A stretch of 64,000 nucleotides of DNA, from the NCBI GenBank assembly GCA_017517305.1, contig JAFWZV010000006.1, forward strand, positions 1 to 64,000, given 5' to 3'. A program made the translations under genes and the position numbers. Under the pieces are notes generated by a model, which saw nothing but the letters and a program-made list of their open reading frames with translations, was not told the origin of the DNA and searched no databases. This document shows, piece by piece, positions 17,484 through 26,038 of the stretch; position 1 is the first letter of the stretch, and each line of letters begins with the position of its first letter. This stretch comes from Lachnospiraceae bacterium. GTDB taxonomy: Bacteria > Bacillota > Clostridia > Lachnospirales > Lachnospiraceae.

Positions 17484-18812
17484 ATGAAAAGTAAAAAACG
17501 ATTAATTTCTATAATTGTTGGAATTGTAATTATGATAATTGGAATTATTGTTATATTGTTGGCTACTGGAGTGATTGGAAATAAGAATGAAAAATACAGA
17601 GTAGTGTCCGTTGATTCTTATGAAGGTGATGTTAGTCTCTCACGAGAAAACAAAGACAGTGATCTGTTTAAGGGTATGAATCTTAAATCAGGAGATAAGA
17701 TTTCAACAGGTGGAATGTCAAATGTTCTTCTATTGGCTGATTCTGATAAATCTTTGCTTGCAGGTGAGAATACCTGTTTTACTATAGAGGCTACAGGTAA
17801 TGCAAAGAAAGGTAGAATATATATTAATTTAGAGTATGGAACTGCTCTTGTTACTATAGACAACAAATTAGCAGAAGAGGACTCCTTTGAGATAGACACT
17901 CCTAATGCTGCTTTGAGTGTTAGAGGAACGATTTTTGAGGTAACTTATAACAAAGAGACTGGCGAAACTCTTCTTACAGTCAAAGAAGGATGTGTTGAGG
18001 TTGTAAATGACATCTTATCTAAGCTTATAAATGAGGGTGAAAGCGTTGTTATTACTGATGAAGAGATAGTATATGTTGATGACTCTGATGATGATATAAA
18101 TGATACTGAGGATACAGATAAGTCAGATGATGCAGAGGAACAAGGTAATGATGAAAATATTGATGATGCTGACATAACCCCAGTAGATGCAACAATCCTA
18201 GCAGATGGTGTTAGCGAGGAGGAATGGCCTCTTATTCTTAAGAATGATGTGGATATCACTGCATTAGAGTATTGTCTTGGCATTATGACAAAGTGTAAGA
18301 CAGAAGGAAATGAAAACTATGTGGCTGAGGCTCTTATAGATTTAGATACAAATATTTATTATAAAGATCCTTTTGATATGATAGGTAATTTTCAGGAGGG
18401 CGATTTTAATTATGAATGGTTTACGGTATATTATGTTTCCGAACTTAATAATGTGTACGGGCTTATGCCTAATGGAACTATAAATGAATCTAACATTCCT
18501 GAGGATGCCCATATAGTAGGGAATTATTTATACATAGACTTAAATGTCCCAGATGAGTATTGTATTGCCGAGGGTGTAGATATGGATGGGCTCACAAACT
18601 ATATAGTTGCAAATTATTATCTTCCTTGTCCTATGAGTGTATCTATTGATAATATTGATGTATCTCAACCAAATAAAATTATTATAGAATACACATATGT
18701 TCTTGGCGATAAGGATGGAAATGTTTTGTATGAAAAGAGTCCATTTATAGCATATCTTGAGCCAGATGCAGGTGGAAGATATGTGATTACATCTATTGAA
18801 AAAAATAATTAG
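17484..18812 (+). CDS. Membrane-anchored FecR-domain protein
   Basis: A 442-residue protein. Residues 5-33 form one membrane segment (LISIIVGIVIMIIGIIVILL), leaving the rest outside. Residues about 40-180 match the FecR domain: repeated beta strands with LKSGDKISTGGMSNVLL, INLEYGTALV, IDTPNAALSVRGTIFEV and a closing VKEGCVEVV. An Asp/Glu-rich linker spans about 195-235. The C-terminal 200 residues form an unknown domain. Classical FecR controls an ECF sigma factor, but no sigma gene is nearby, so a cell-surface or scaffolding role is as likely. AAAGGAGG precedes the ATG. Confidence 0.75.
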   Translation: MKSKKRLISIIVGIVIMIIGIIVILLATGVIGNKNEKYRVVSVDSYEGDVSLSRENKDSDLFKGMNLKSGDKISTGGMSNVLLLADSDKSLLAGENTCFTIEATGNAKKGRIYINLEYGTALVTIDNKLAEEDSFEIDTPNAALSVRGTIFEVTYNKETGETLLTVKEGCVEVVNDILSKLINEGESVVITDEEIVYVDDSDDDINDTEDTDKSDDAEEQGNDENIDDADITPVDATILADGVSEEEWPLILKNDVDITALEYCLGIMTKCKTEGNENYVAEALIDLDTNIYYKDPFDMIGNFQEGDFNYEWFTVYYVSELNNVYGLMPNGTINESNIPEDAHIVGNYLYIDLNVPDEYCIAEGVDMDGLTNYIVANYYLPCPMSVSIDNIDVSQPNKIIIEYTYVLGDKDGNVLYEKSPFIAYLEPDAGGRYVITSIEKNN

Positions 18813-18833
18813 TTTTAGCAGGGAGATAGTATA

Positions 18834-19232
18834 ATGAGTACATTTAACTCACTTGAGGAAGCACAGGAGTTTTTTAAAAACGACACATTTGCCACTGTGA
18901 ACGGTATGAAAATTGAAAGCATTAATGAGGATGGCTGTGTATGTAGTATGGATTTGAATGAGAACCACAGGAATGCTTACGGAGGCATTATGGGTGGTGT
19001 AATATTTACGTTAGGAGATTTTGCCTTTGCGGTTGCATCTAACAACGCACATAAGCCAACAGTTGCCCTTAATGTAAATATTAATTTCCTAAGCTCGTCT
19101 AAAGGGTCACACCTTACTGCTACAGCAAAATGTGTGAAGGACGGTAGAACTACAGCAGTTTATAATGTGATGATTACCGATGAATTTGGCAAAGAGGTTG
19201 CCATGTTTATAGGGACAGGATATAAATTATAG
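18834..19232 (+). CDS. Hotdog-fold thioesterase (PaaI family)
   Basis: A 132-residue protein with the PaaI/YdiI-type hotdog pattern: ENHRNAYGGIMGGVIFTLGD in the middle, with the helix start after HRN and a catalytic Asp in the GD region, then LNVNINFLSSSKG and a late AMFIGTGYKL. Family members hydrolyse acyl-CoA thioesters, often aromatic. Its length is normal. GGGAGA precedes the ATG and the gap from the FecR gene is 21 bases, so the two may be co-transcribed. A terminator follows. Confidence 0.88.
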   Translation: MSTFNSLEEAQEFFKNDTFATVNGMKIESINEDGCVCSMDLNENHRNAYGGIMGGVIFTLGDFAFAVASNNAHKPTVALNVNINFLSSSKGSHLTATAKCVKDGRTTAVYNVMITDEFGKEVAMFIGTGYKL

Positions 19233-19252
19233 TGTTGGAATATATAACATCA

Positions 19253-19283
19253 GGCCCGTAGATTTTAGAATCTATGGGCTTTT
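19253..19283 (+). terminator. Intrinsic terminator after the thioesterase gene
   Basis: GCCCGTAGATT pairs with AATCTATGGGC (one G-U pair) around a TTAG loop, followed by TTTT. It is a near copy of the hairpin at 17309-17334, with three differences over 26 bases. Confidence 0.85.
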
Positions 19284-19426
19284 ATATTATGGTGTATGAG
19301 TAAGAAACGGCTTATAATTATATTCAAAACATATGTGAACAAAAACATTAGAAAAACACAATTAGTTCATAGATTAAACACATTTTTAGAATAATCTGTA
19401 AAAAAACGAAGAAGGAAGTGCCTGAT

Positions 19427-21154
19427 ATGAGAAAAAACAAACTACGAAAATGTATGCTTACCATGGGAATAGGACTAACTATGTTTGGGCTTGGAGCATG
19501 TAATAAAGCATCGGAGGATACAACTACTGTAACGGAACTTGATTCTACAATTGCTATAGATACTTCGCAAAATGGTGACGCAGATGCTAACACTGTTCAA
19601 GGAGAAGATGAAGTTGTGGATATTGTACTAAGTGATTCTGGGATTACTGTAGATGAAGTAGCTGTAAGTAGTGATACATCTGAGTCAGTATATGTGGCAA
19701 ATGACATTATATATTACGAGACGGGCAAGGATTTTACCTATGGTGAAGGTACTGAAGCTGATGCTCATGATGAAGCGGAGGCATCAAGTCATACGGTAGT
19801 TCATATTACAAAGCCAGGTACATATAATGTTAGTGGAAAGCTGTCTAAGGGACAAATAGCCGTTGATTTAGGGGAGGATGCAAAGGATAATCCTGAGGCG
19901 GTTGTAACTCTTATTATGGATAATGCTGATATAACCTGCGACGTTGCTCCAGCAGTTATATTCTACAGTGTGTATGAGTGTGGAAATGATGATACTGACA
20001 CTGCTACAAAGGACGTAGACATAAGCGAGGCAGGTGCTAAAGTAATTATTGCAGATGATTCTACTAATACAGTAAATGGTTCTTATGTAGCAAAGATATA
20101 TAAGCCAGACAGTGTGGTGTTAAGCGAAGATAAAACTGAAGTAGTAGATTCAAGTAAGCTTCATAAGTATGATGGTGCTTTCTATTCTAAAATGTCTATA
20201 AATATAGAAGGTGGCCAAAATAGTAATGGTGTACTAAACATTAACGCGGAAAACGAGGGCCTAGACAGTGAGCTTCATCTTACAATAAATGGTGGGATTA
20301 TTAATATTAATTCAGGCAATGATGGAATTAACACCAATGAAGATGGTGTATCTGTTACAACTATCAATGGGGGTAGTGTAAATATATTGGTTAATGGAGA
20401 TACAGGCGAAGGAGACGGTATAGATTCCAATGGATGGCTTGTTATAAATGGCGGTAAGGTTACAGCTCAGGCCTGCTCTGACAGTGCAGATGCGGGAATA
20501 GACTCAGATATGGGTATACATATAACTGGCGGAACTGTAATGGCAACTGGTCATATGCTTGACAGAATAGAGGATGGTGGACAGACCTATGCTGTATTTA
20601 ATTTCAATGGAAAGCAGACTCTGGAAGAGACAGTATATTTAAAGGATGAAAGTGATGCTATAGTTATGGAAGCATTCCCAGATAATGCATATTCTGTAAT
20701 GATATTTAGTAGTCCTGAGCTTGTCAGTGGAACATATACCTTATGGAGTGGCGATACACAGCTAGCTAATCAAGGTAGTGTTATGGGTGGTCCTGGTATG
20801 CAGGGTATGAACCCAGGAGGAATGACACCGCCAGAGGGAATGGAAATACCAGAAGGTATGGAACTGCCAGAGGAAATGGAGAAACCAGAAGGAATGGAGC
20901 CACCAGAGGGAATGGAGATGCCGGAAGGTATGGAACCACCGGAGGGGATGGAGAAACCTGAAGGTATGGAACCGCCTGAGGGAATGGAAATGCCAGAAGG
21001 TATAGAACCACCACAGGATGGTGAAAGACCGGACAAACCGGAAGATAATAATGGAAATATTATGAATCCTGATAATCAAGGGAATGAAACACAAGAAAAA
21101 ACATATGAATTTCAGATTAATGAAGGAGCTAATATGTTTGGTGGGGTAAACTAA
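19427..21154 (+). CDS. Lipoprotein with Cthe_2159-like carbohydrate-binding domain and PEGME repeats
   Basis: A 575-residue secreted lipoprotein. The signal peptide ends in lipobox GLGAC at about residue 25. A Thr/Asp-rich linker follows. The central part (about 100-420) has the repeated parallel beta-helix character of the Cthe_2159 (pfam14262) family: HITKPGTYNVSGKLSKGQI, VTLIMDNADITC, NINAENEGLDSEL, INGGIININSGNDGI and MGIHITGGTV. That family is known to bind polygalacturonic acid or cellulose. The C-terminal part has about ten hexapeptide repeats of PEGMEx. A GTG at 19418 is also in frame, but ATG 19427 has the better-placed GAAGGA and starts a normal signal peptide. It is probably a surface adhesin. 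Confidence 0.75.
   Translation: MRKNKLRKCMLTMGIGLTMFGLGACNKASEDTTTVTELDSTIAIDTSQNGDADANTVQGEDEVVDIVLSDSGITVDEVAVSSDTSESVYVANDIIYYETGKDFTYGEGTEADAHDEAEASSHTVVHITKPGTYNVSGKLSKGQIAVDLGEDAKDNPEAVVTLIMDNADITCDVAPAVIFYSVYECGNDDTDTATKDVDISEAGAKVIIADDSTNTVNGSYVAKIYKPDSVVLSEDKTEVVDSSKLHKYDGAFYSKMSINIEGGQNSNGVLNINAENEGLDSELHLTINGGIININSGNDGINTNEDGVSVTTINGGSVNILVNGDTGEGDGIDSNGWLVINGGKVTAQACSDSADAGIDSDMGIHITGGTVMATGHMLDRIEDGGQTYAVFNFNGKQTLEETVYLKDESDAIVMEAFPDNAYSVMIFSSPELVSGTYTLWSGDTQLANQGSVMGGPGMQGMNPGGMTPPEGMEIPEGMELPEEMEKPEGMEPPEGMEMPEGMEPPEGMEKPEGMEPPEGMEMPEGIEPPQDGERPDKPEDNNGNIMNPDNQGNETQEKTYEFQINEGANMFGGVN
20829..21012 (+). repeat. About ten 18-bp repeats encoding PEGMEx
   Basis: The repeat unit is Pro-Glu-Gly-Met-Glu plus one variable residue (P, I, L, K or M), with one PEEME and one PEGIE variant. 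Codons vary between units, so it is an old array under selection at protein level. Confidence 0.85.
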
Positions 21155-21160
21155 TATCTA

Positions 21161-21196
21161 AACTGCTTGTAGTTGAGTAACTACAGGCAGTTTTTC
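21161..21196 (+). terminator. Intrinsic terminator after the Cthe_2159-like gene
   Basis: AACTGCTTGTAGTT pairs with AACTACAGGCAGTT (one G-U pair) around a 4-base loop, followed by T residues. Confidence 0.9.
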
Positions 21197-21225
21197 TTGT
21201 TGAATATAATATTTTAAAGTATAAT
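21197..21225 (+). promoter_or_regulatory. Promoter of the gene at 21256
   Basis: TTGTTG, exactly 17 bases, then TATAAT. It starts directly after the terminator. Confidence 0.6.
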
Positions 21226-21255
21226 GTCTTTAGTTTATTTTTTGAGGTGTTGATT

Positions 21256-22359
21256 ATGAAAAATACAAAGAAACACAAGATTATAAAGATAGTAATAATA
21301 GTTTGTGCTTTGTTACTAATCCTGTATTATGTTATGTTGAAAATATCTGAATACAGAGAAGACGAAAGACAGGCAGAATATAGAGCAGAACAAATGCTCC
21401 AAGCGAAAAGGGAAAGGGCCAATAGTATTATATCTTTAGATGTAACAAGCGCAGTAGTAAATGATGATTATACATATAGAGTAAATTATCCAAATTATAT
21501 TTCTGGCTTTAAAAATACAAATGGTAATAATGATTTGGTTAATGCTATTGAACCTGAAAATATTTCACCTGAAGATTTTAAATATATTGTGGACTATGTT
21601 AATGGTATCCCTGAAGATATAGGGAACAATTGGAGAAAGGGAGCTTTTCGGGTATATATAAGGTACTACGATGAAAATGGAAATGAGTGTTCACGCTATG
21701 TGACCGGTTATGAAGGATTTCCAGAGGGCTGGAGTGAGTTTATAGATATGGTTAATTATATTAGTGGGGATGAGTATTTGTATAGTGAAGGTGAAATAGT
21801 TGAGGTTACGCCTGAATATCTTAGTGAGGTTTGTGGAGTCACTGATGCAGATGTAAAAGGTGGTACATTGAAGGATTTTATTGAATATGAGAAATTAAAT
21901 CTTTTGAAGTTAGTAGATGGATTTAGTATTAGTTTAGAATTAGACAGATATTACACTGACTTAAATGAATCATTTGTTGAACCGTATCGTCCTCTTAGTG
22001 TTGAATTAGTAGATAGTACAGTAGAGGAATATGATGAATTTATTAATGAATTTTTAAGTGTGTTAGGTGACGAATGGCAGGAAGGTGAAAGCAATCAGGA
22101 TCATCTTAGATACTTCTATAATGAATTTACTGATGAGGAATTTTATCTTGGTAGAAGTGAGAATCTAAAAAAGATGAATATTTACCAGCCTAATAATTCT
22201 ACAGAAAAATATTGCAAGATTCAGTTGGATTTACATATGGAGAATATGTATCATGAGGCGGATTTTTACTATAGTCAAAATAAAAAATTTATCTTAGTTG
22301 ATACTAAGAGCTATGTAGATAATACAGAATTGATTTTAAAATTTATTGATATAAAGTAA
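21256..22359 (+). CDS. Uncharacterised single-pass membrane protein
   Basis: A 367-residue protein of no family that I recognise. After a Lys-rich start (MKNTKKHKIIK), one membrane helix (IVIIVCALLLILYYVML) ends near residue 30. The rest, rich in Asp, Glu, Tyr and Asn, should lie outside the cell. It looks like two similar alpha/beta halves, with SGFKNTNGNNDLVNAI and repeated aromatic-acidic motifs (YDENGNECSRYVTGY, EYDEFINEFLSVLGDEW). A GTG at 21247 is in frame, but the ATG at 21256 fits GAGGTG better. It has its own promoter. No function can be assigned. Confidence 0.55.
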   Translation: MKNTKKHKIIKIVIIVCALLLILYYVMLKISEYREDERQAEYRAEQMLQAKRERANSIISLDVTSAVVNDDYTYRVNYPNYISGFKNTNGNNDLVNAIEPENISPEDFKYIVDYVNGIPEDIGNNWRKGAFRVYIRYYDENGNECSRYVTGYEGFPEGWSEFIDMVNYISGDEYLYSEGEIVEVTPEYLSEVCGVTDADVKGGTLKDFIEYEKLNLLKLVDGFSISLELDRYYTDLNESFVEPYRPLSVELVDSTVEEYDEFINEFLSVLGDEWQEGESNQDHLRYFYNEFTDEEFYLGRSENLKKMNIYQPNNSTEKYCKIQLDLHMENMYHEADFYYSQNKKFILVDTKSYVDNTELILKFIDIK

Positions 22360-22395
22360 AATATGTTAAGTATAAAGTTCTAGGAGTTTGTACAT

Positions 22396-23283
22396 ATGAA
22401 GAAAAACTACATCTTTGCCATTATAACAGTTTTTATGTGGTCAACCCTTGCAGCAGTGGTGAAGCTATTATTATCTGATATACCCAAATTACAAGCCTTG
22501 GCTATAAGTAGCTATATATCTTCAGGATTTTTATTAATAGTCAATCTATTCACGGGTAAGATAAAGGAAATGAAGTCTCTGAAACTAAAGGATATAGGAA
22601 TTATAAGTGGATTAGGATTTATAGGATTATTCGTATATTCAGCCCTATATTACTATGGATTATCACAGCTTACCTCCCAGGAGGCATGTATAGTAAACTA
22701 TCTTTGGCCTATTATGCTGGTGATTTTTTCCTGCATTATCTTGAAGGAGAAGCTTACTACTATGAAGGCAGTGGCTATGGTTTGTTCCTTTGCGGGAATT
22801 GTAGTTCTTTCTATGGGAAGTGGAAGTGGTTCAGAGGGAAATGTAACCCTCGGTATAGTTAGCTGTATAATTGCAGCGGCTTGTTATGGACTTTTTTCTG
22901 TACTTAATAAGAAATGTAACTATGACCAAGGCATTTCCATGATGATATTTTGGCTGGTGGCAGCGGTGTGCTCAAACATTTTAGGACTCGTAATAGAGGA
23001 CTGGGTTTCCTTGGACGGTAAACAATGGCTTGGCATGTTATGGCTTGGAATTGTGGTAGATGCCATAGCCTATTTGCTGTGGGCTATAGCATTAAATGGA
23101 GCTGGTAATACAGCCAAGATTGCTAATATAGCATATTTAACACCATTCTTATCCTTGGTGGTGTCAGCATTGTTATTAAAAGAGGAGATTACACTAAGAG
23201 CATTAATTGCATTGGTGTTTATTATAGGTGGAATACTGCTTCAAAGCTTGTATGATCAAAGACGAAAAGATAAGGTGAATTAA
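22396..23283 (+). CDS. EamA-family (DMT superfamily) transporter
   Basis: A 295-residue membrane protein with ten probable helices in two EamA repeats, each about 140 residues. The first starts at IFAIITVFMWSTLAAVVKLLL and the second near VTLGIVSCIIAAACYGLFSVL. The sequence SQEACIVNYLWPIMLVIFSC is typical of aromatic amino acid or threonine exporters of this group, but the substrate is unknown. The start has TAGGAG upstream. The AraC-family gene begins one base after its stop, so the two are translationally linked and the regulator may control the pump. Confidence 0.88.
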   Translation: MKKNYIFAIITVFMWSTLAAVVKLLLSDIPKLQALAISSYISSGFLLIVNLFTGKIKEMKSLKLKDIGIISGLGFIGLFVYSALYYYGLSQLTSQEACIVNYLWPIMLVIFSCIILKEKLTTMKAVAMVCSFAGIVVLSMGSGSGSEGNVTLGIVSCIIAAACYGLFSVLNKKCNYDQGISMMIFWLVAAVCSNILGLVIEDWVSLDGKQWLGMLWLGIVVDAIAYLLWAIALNGAGNTAKIANIAYLTPFLSLVVSALLLKEEITLRALIALVFIIGGILLQSLYDQRRKDKVN

Positions 23284-23284
23284 T

Positions 23285-24205
23285 ATGTCAGATAATTATT
23301 CAGATGAATACATTTCCCGTATTCAAAAGGTACAAGATTATATAGAGCAAAATTACGGTAAGAATATGACTACGGAGGAGCTAGCAGAGGTTGCTGGCTT
23401 CTCCAAGTATCATTTTAATCGTATATTTAAGAGTGTGATGGATGAGTCTTTATTGCAGTATGTGAATAGAGTTCGTATGGAGAAGGCCTTGTTCATACTT
23501 GCACATAGACTAGACAGGAATATGACAGATGTGGCATATGAGCTAGGCTTTGGAGATTCAGCTATATTTTCTAGGGCATTTAAGACTCATTATGGTTTAA
23601 GCCCATTGGCATATAGAAAAAAATATAGCACGAATTGCAAAGAAAACCTATTCTTATCTGAGTACAATAAGCCTGTAAAGAATAAAAAATGGGTTGAGGA
23701 ACCATTTCCAAATACTGGACAGGTTAGAGTTGTAAACATGGACGATGAAGAATTAGTTTACATAAGATATGTAGGTACATATAAGTCCTTGGGACGAACC
23801 TTTGCAAAATGTATGCAGGAATTGTTCAGGCTATCTCATAAGCAGGGATTGCTTAAGGATGGAAAGAATAAATTCCTGGTTATGTATCACGATAATCCTG
23901 AATTTGGAGATGAAAAGCATTTTCGTACAAGTCTTTGCCTTACTGTACCTGAGGGTTGTGTGGCTAAGGAGGATGGTAAGCTTGGTGTGACAAAGCTTGA
24001 AGGTGGTCTCTATGCGGTGGGACACTACGAGATTAATCCGGGACAGTTTGAGGATGCATGGGATCATATGTATCGTAATTGGCTTATGATGAGTGGCTAT
24101 GTTCCAAGAAATGCTACTCCTTACGAGGTGTATCTCAATAATCCTAAGGATGATAAGGATGGCCTGATTAAGGTGGATATATATGTTCCTATTGAACCCA
24201 TTTAA
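23285..24205 (+). CDS. AraC-family regulator with GyrI-like ligand-binding domain
   Basis: A 306-residue protein. Residues 10-110 hold the double helix-turn-helix of AraC proteins (TTEELAEVAGFSKYHFNRIF and NMTDVAYELGFGDSAIFSRAF, ending HYGLSPLAYRKKY). From about residue 135 the C-terminal half is a GyrI-like effector domain (VYIRYVGTYKSLGRTFAKCM, then GGLYAVGHYEINPGQFEDAW). This combination, like E. coli Rob or SoxS-type fusions, usually senses small hydrophobic or cationic molecules. It starts one base after the EamA gene stop and is followed by a serine hydrolase and a free GyrI-like protein. Confidence 0.88.
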   Translation: MSDNYSDEYISRIQKVQDYIEQNYGKNMTTEELAEVAGFSKYHFNRIFKSVMDESLLQYVNRVRMEKALFILAHRLDRNMTDVAYELGFGDSAIFSRAFKTHYGLSPLAYRKKYSTNCKENLFLSEYNKPVKNKKWVEEPFPNTGQVRVVNMDDEELVYIRYVGTYKSLGRTFAKCMQELFRLSHKQGLLKDGKNKFLVMYHDNPEFGDEKHFRTSLCLTVPEGCVAKEDGKLGVTKLEGGLYAVGHYEINPGQFEDAWDHMYRNWLMMSGYVPRNATPYEVYLNNPKDDKDGLIKVDIYVPIEPI

Positions 24206-24223
24206 GGAAATGGAGGATTCGTT

Positions 24224-25219
24224 GTGAATAAGGAACAGTTGGAAAGAATGCTTAGAGAAAAACATAGTAATACCGGAGCTATTGTTGTGTCCCGTGGTAA
24301 TGAGATGGTGTATGAGTATTATCAACAGGGTTGCAATATTGATAGTCCCTTTCATGTGTTTTCAGTTACAAAGAGTGTTGTATCCATATTGATTGGTATA
24401 GCTATAGATAATGGTTATATAAAGAATGTAGATCAAAAGGTATTAGAATTTTTCCCAGATTATACCCCTAAGCGAGGTGAGAAAACCATTCAGCAGATTA
24501 CCCTTCGTGATTTGCTCACTATGACAGCACCATATAAGTATAAGTACGCTCCTTATACAAAGTATTTTACCAGTGGTGACTGGGTTAAGGCATCCCTTGA
24601 CCTTCTCGGTGGCAAGGGAAAGATAGGAGAATTTAGATATACACCTATAATAGGACCGGATATATTTGCGGGAATACTTTGTAATACAACAGGTATGTCA
24701 GTGCTTGAGTTTGCAAGGAATTATTTGTTTGAGCCTTTAGAGATTAATATTCCAGGAGATATTATATTTACTAACAAGGAAGAACAGATGGCTTTTTACA
24801 AGAGTAAAACAGTTCACGGTTGGGTGAAAGGACCTACAGGTGTTCATACTGCAGGTTTTGGACTTGCAATTACACCTGAAGATATGATTAAGATAGGTAA
24901 GCTATATCTTAGCCAAGGTAACTGGAATGGAACACAGCTTGTGTCTAAGGAGTGGATTGCAGAATGTACCAAGGTTCAAAGTGTATGGAAGCCGGGCATA
25001 GGAGCAAAACGAACTCTTAAGTATGGTTATCTGTGGTGGATTATAGATGAGGCAGAGGGTTCATTTGCAGCCCTTGGTGATGGTGGAAATGTTATATATG
25101 TAAATCCTAAGGAAGAGTTAGTTGTGGCTGTGGGAGCATATTTTAAGCCTAGAGTGCCTGATGCTATGGAACTTATTAAGGGGTATATTGAGCCGATGGT
25201 GTTAAAGGCAGAGTTATAG
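24224..25219 (+). CDS. Serine hydrolase of the beta-lactamase / class C penicillin-binding family
   Basis: A 331-residue protein with the class C fold. The active-site SxxK is SVTKSVVSILIG near residue 47, with FHVFSVTK directly ahead as in the family. The helix LRDLLTMTAPY near residue 100 is the usual companion motif, and HTAGFGLAITPEDMIKIGKLYL is characteristic. The start is GTG at 24224, 7 bases after GGAGG. No signal peptide is seen, so it is probably cytosolic and more likely an esterase-type hydrolase than an antibiotic-destroying enzyme. It lies within the EamA/AraC/GyrI cluster. Confidence 0.85.
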   Translation: MNKEQLERMLREKHSNTGAIVVSRGNEMVYEYYQQGCNIDSPFHVFSVTKSVVSILIGIAIDNGYIKNVDQKVLEFFPDYTPKRGEKTIQQITLRDLLTMTAPYKYKYAPYTKYFTSGDWVKASLDLLGGKGKIGEFRYTPIIGPDIFAGILCNTTGMSVLEFARNYLFEPLEINIPGDIIFTNKEEQMAFYKSKTVHGWVKGPTGVHTAGFGLAITPEDMIKIGKLYLSQGNWNGTQLVSKEWIAECTKVQSVWKPGIGAKRTLKYGYLWWIIDEAEGSFAALGDGGNVIYVNPKEELVVAVGAYFKPRVPDAMELIKGYIEPMVLKAEL

Positions 25220-25236
25220 AATCTGGAGGTATTGTT

Positions 25237-25869
25237 ATGGCGTTTGATTTTAAGAAAGAGTACAAAGAGTTTTATATGCCTAAGAACAAACCAGAGATAG
25301 TTACTGTTCCTAAGGCAAATTACATAGCTGTCCGAGGGGAGGGTAATCCTAACGAAGAAGATGGTGCTTATAAGAATGCAATAGGTGTGTTATATGCTGT
25401 AGCTTACACATTAAAGATGAGCTATAAGACAGATTATAAGATTGAAGGTTTCTTCGAGTATGTTGTGCCGCCATTAGAAGGCTTTTGGTGGCAGGACGGT
25501 GTAGATGGTATAGATTATGGCAATAAAGATACATTTAAGTGGATATCAGTTATTCGCTTGCCTGATTTTATCACCAAGAAGGATTTTGATTGGGCGGTAG
25601 AAACTGCAACTAAAAAGAAAAAGCTTGATTGCTCTATAGCGGAGTTTAAGACCATTGATGAAGGGTTATGTGTTCAGATAATGCATAATGGCTCATATGA
25701 TGATGAGCCGGCAAGTGTTGCTATGATGTATGAGTATCTTGCAGAAAATGGATACGAGAATGATATAAATGATAAGCGACTTCATCACGAGATATATTTG
25801 TCTGATCCAAGGAAGACATCACCTGAAAAGTGTAAGACAGTGATTAGACATCCGATTAGGAAGGTATGA
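25237..25869 (+). CDS. GyrI-like small-molecule-binding domain protein
   Basis: A 210-residue stand-alone protein of the GyrI-like fold: FYMPKNKPEIVTVPKANYIAV at the start, then a long YEYLAENGYEN and LHHEIYLSDPRKTSPEKCKTV. Aromatic residues around GFWWQDGVDGID near residue 85 suggest a ligand pocket. Proteins of this group bind or hydrolyse hydrophobic compounds, and are often found near AraC or MerR regulators. It is the fourth gene of the EamA / AraC / hydrolase cluster, and the AraC protein carries the same type of domain. TCTGGAGG precedes the ATG. A strong terminator follows. Confidence 0.8.
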   Translation: MAFDFKKEYKEFYMPKNKPEIVTVPKANYIAVRGEGNPNEEDGAYKNAIGVLYAVAYTLKMSYKTDYKIEGFFEYVVPPLEGFWWQDGVDGIDYGNKDTFKWISVIRLPDFITKKDFDWAVETATKKKKLDCSIAEFKTIDEGLCVQIMHNGSYDDEPASVAMMYEYLAENGYENDINDKRLHHEIYLSDPRKTSPEKCKTVIRHPIRKV

Positions 25870-25873
25870 CAAG

Positions 25874-25912
25874 AGAGATGTCTCATTGCTTAGTGAGACA
25901 TCTCTGTTATTG
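25874..25912 (+). terminator. Intrinsic terminator closing the EamA/AraC/GyrI cluster
   Basis: AGAGATGTCTCA pairs exactly with TGAGACATCTCT around an 8-base loop, followed by GTTATTGTT. Confidence 0.85.
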
Positions 25913-25927
25913 TTTATTAACATAGTA

Positions 25928-25956
25928 TTGAAATAAATGAGATTAAACTGTATAAT
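25928..25956 (+). promoter_or_regulatory. Strong promoter for the LPD3-like gene
   Basis: TTGAAA, exactly 17 bases, then TATAAT. Confidence 0.6.
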
Positions 25957-26038
25957 TCAACATATCTAATGAAAATATAATTTTCACGGCGTATCGCCAA
26001 CTATTCACAAATATTAATTCAATACTAAGGAGTGTTAA

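Noticed and set aside
20762-21094. Long antisense open frames across the PEGME repeats
   Set aside because: They arise from the 18-bp repeat and purine bias of the + strand gene, and have no ribosome binding site.
24224-25219. Beta-lactamase resistance gene
   Set aside because: The SxxK is present, but there is no signal peptide and the context is a GyrI/AraC cluster, so an esterase-like role is more likely.
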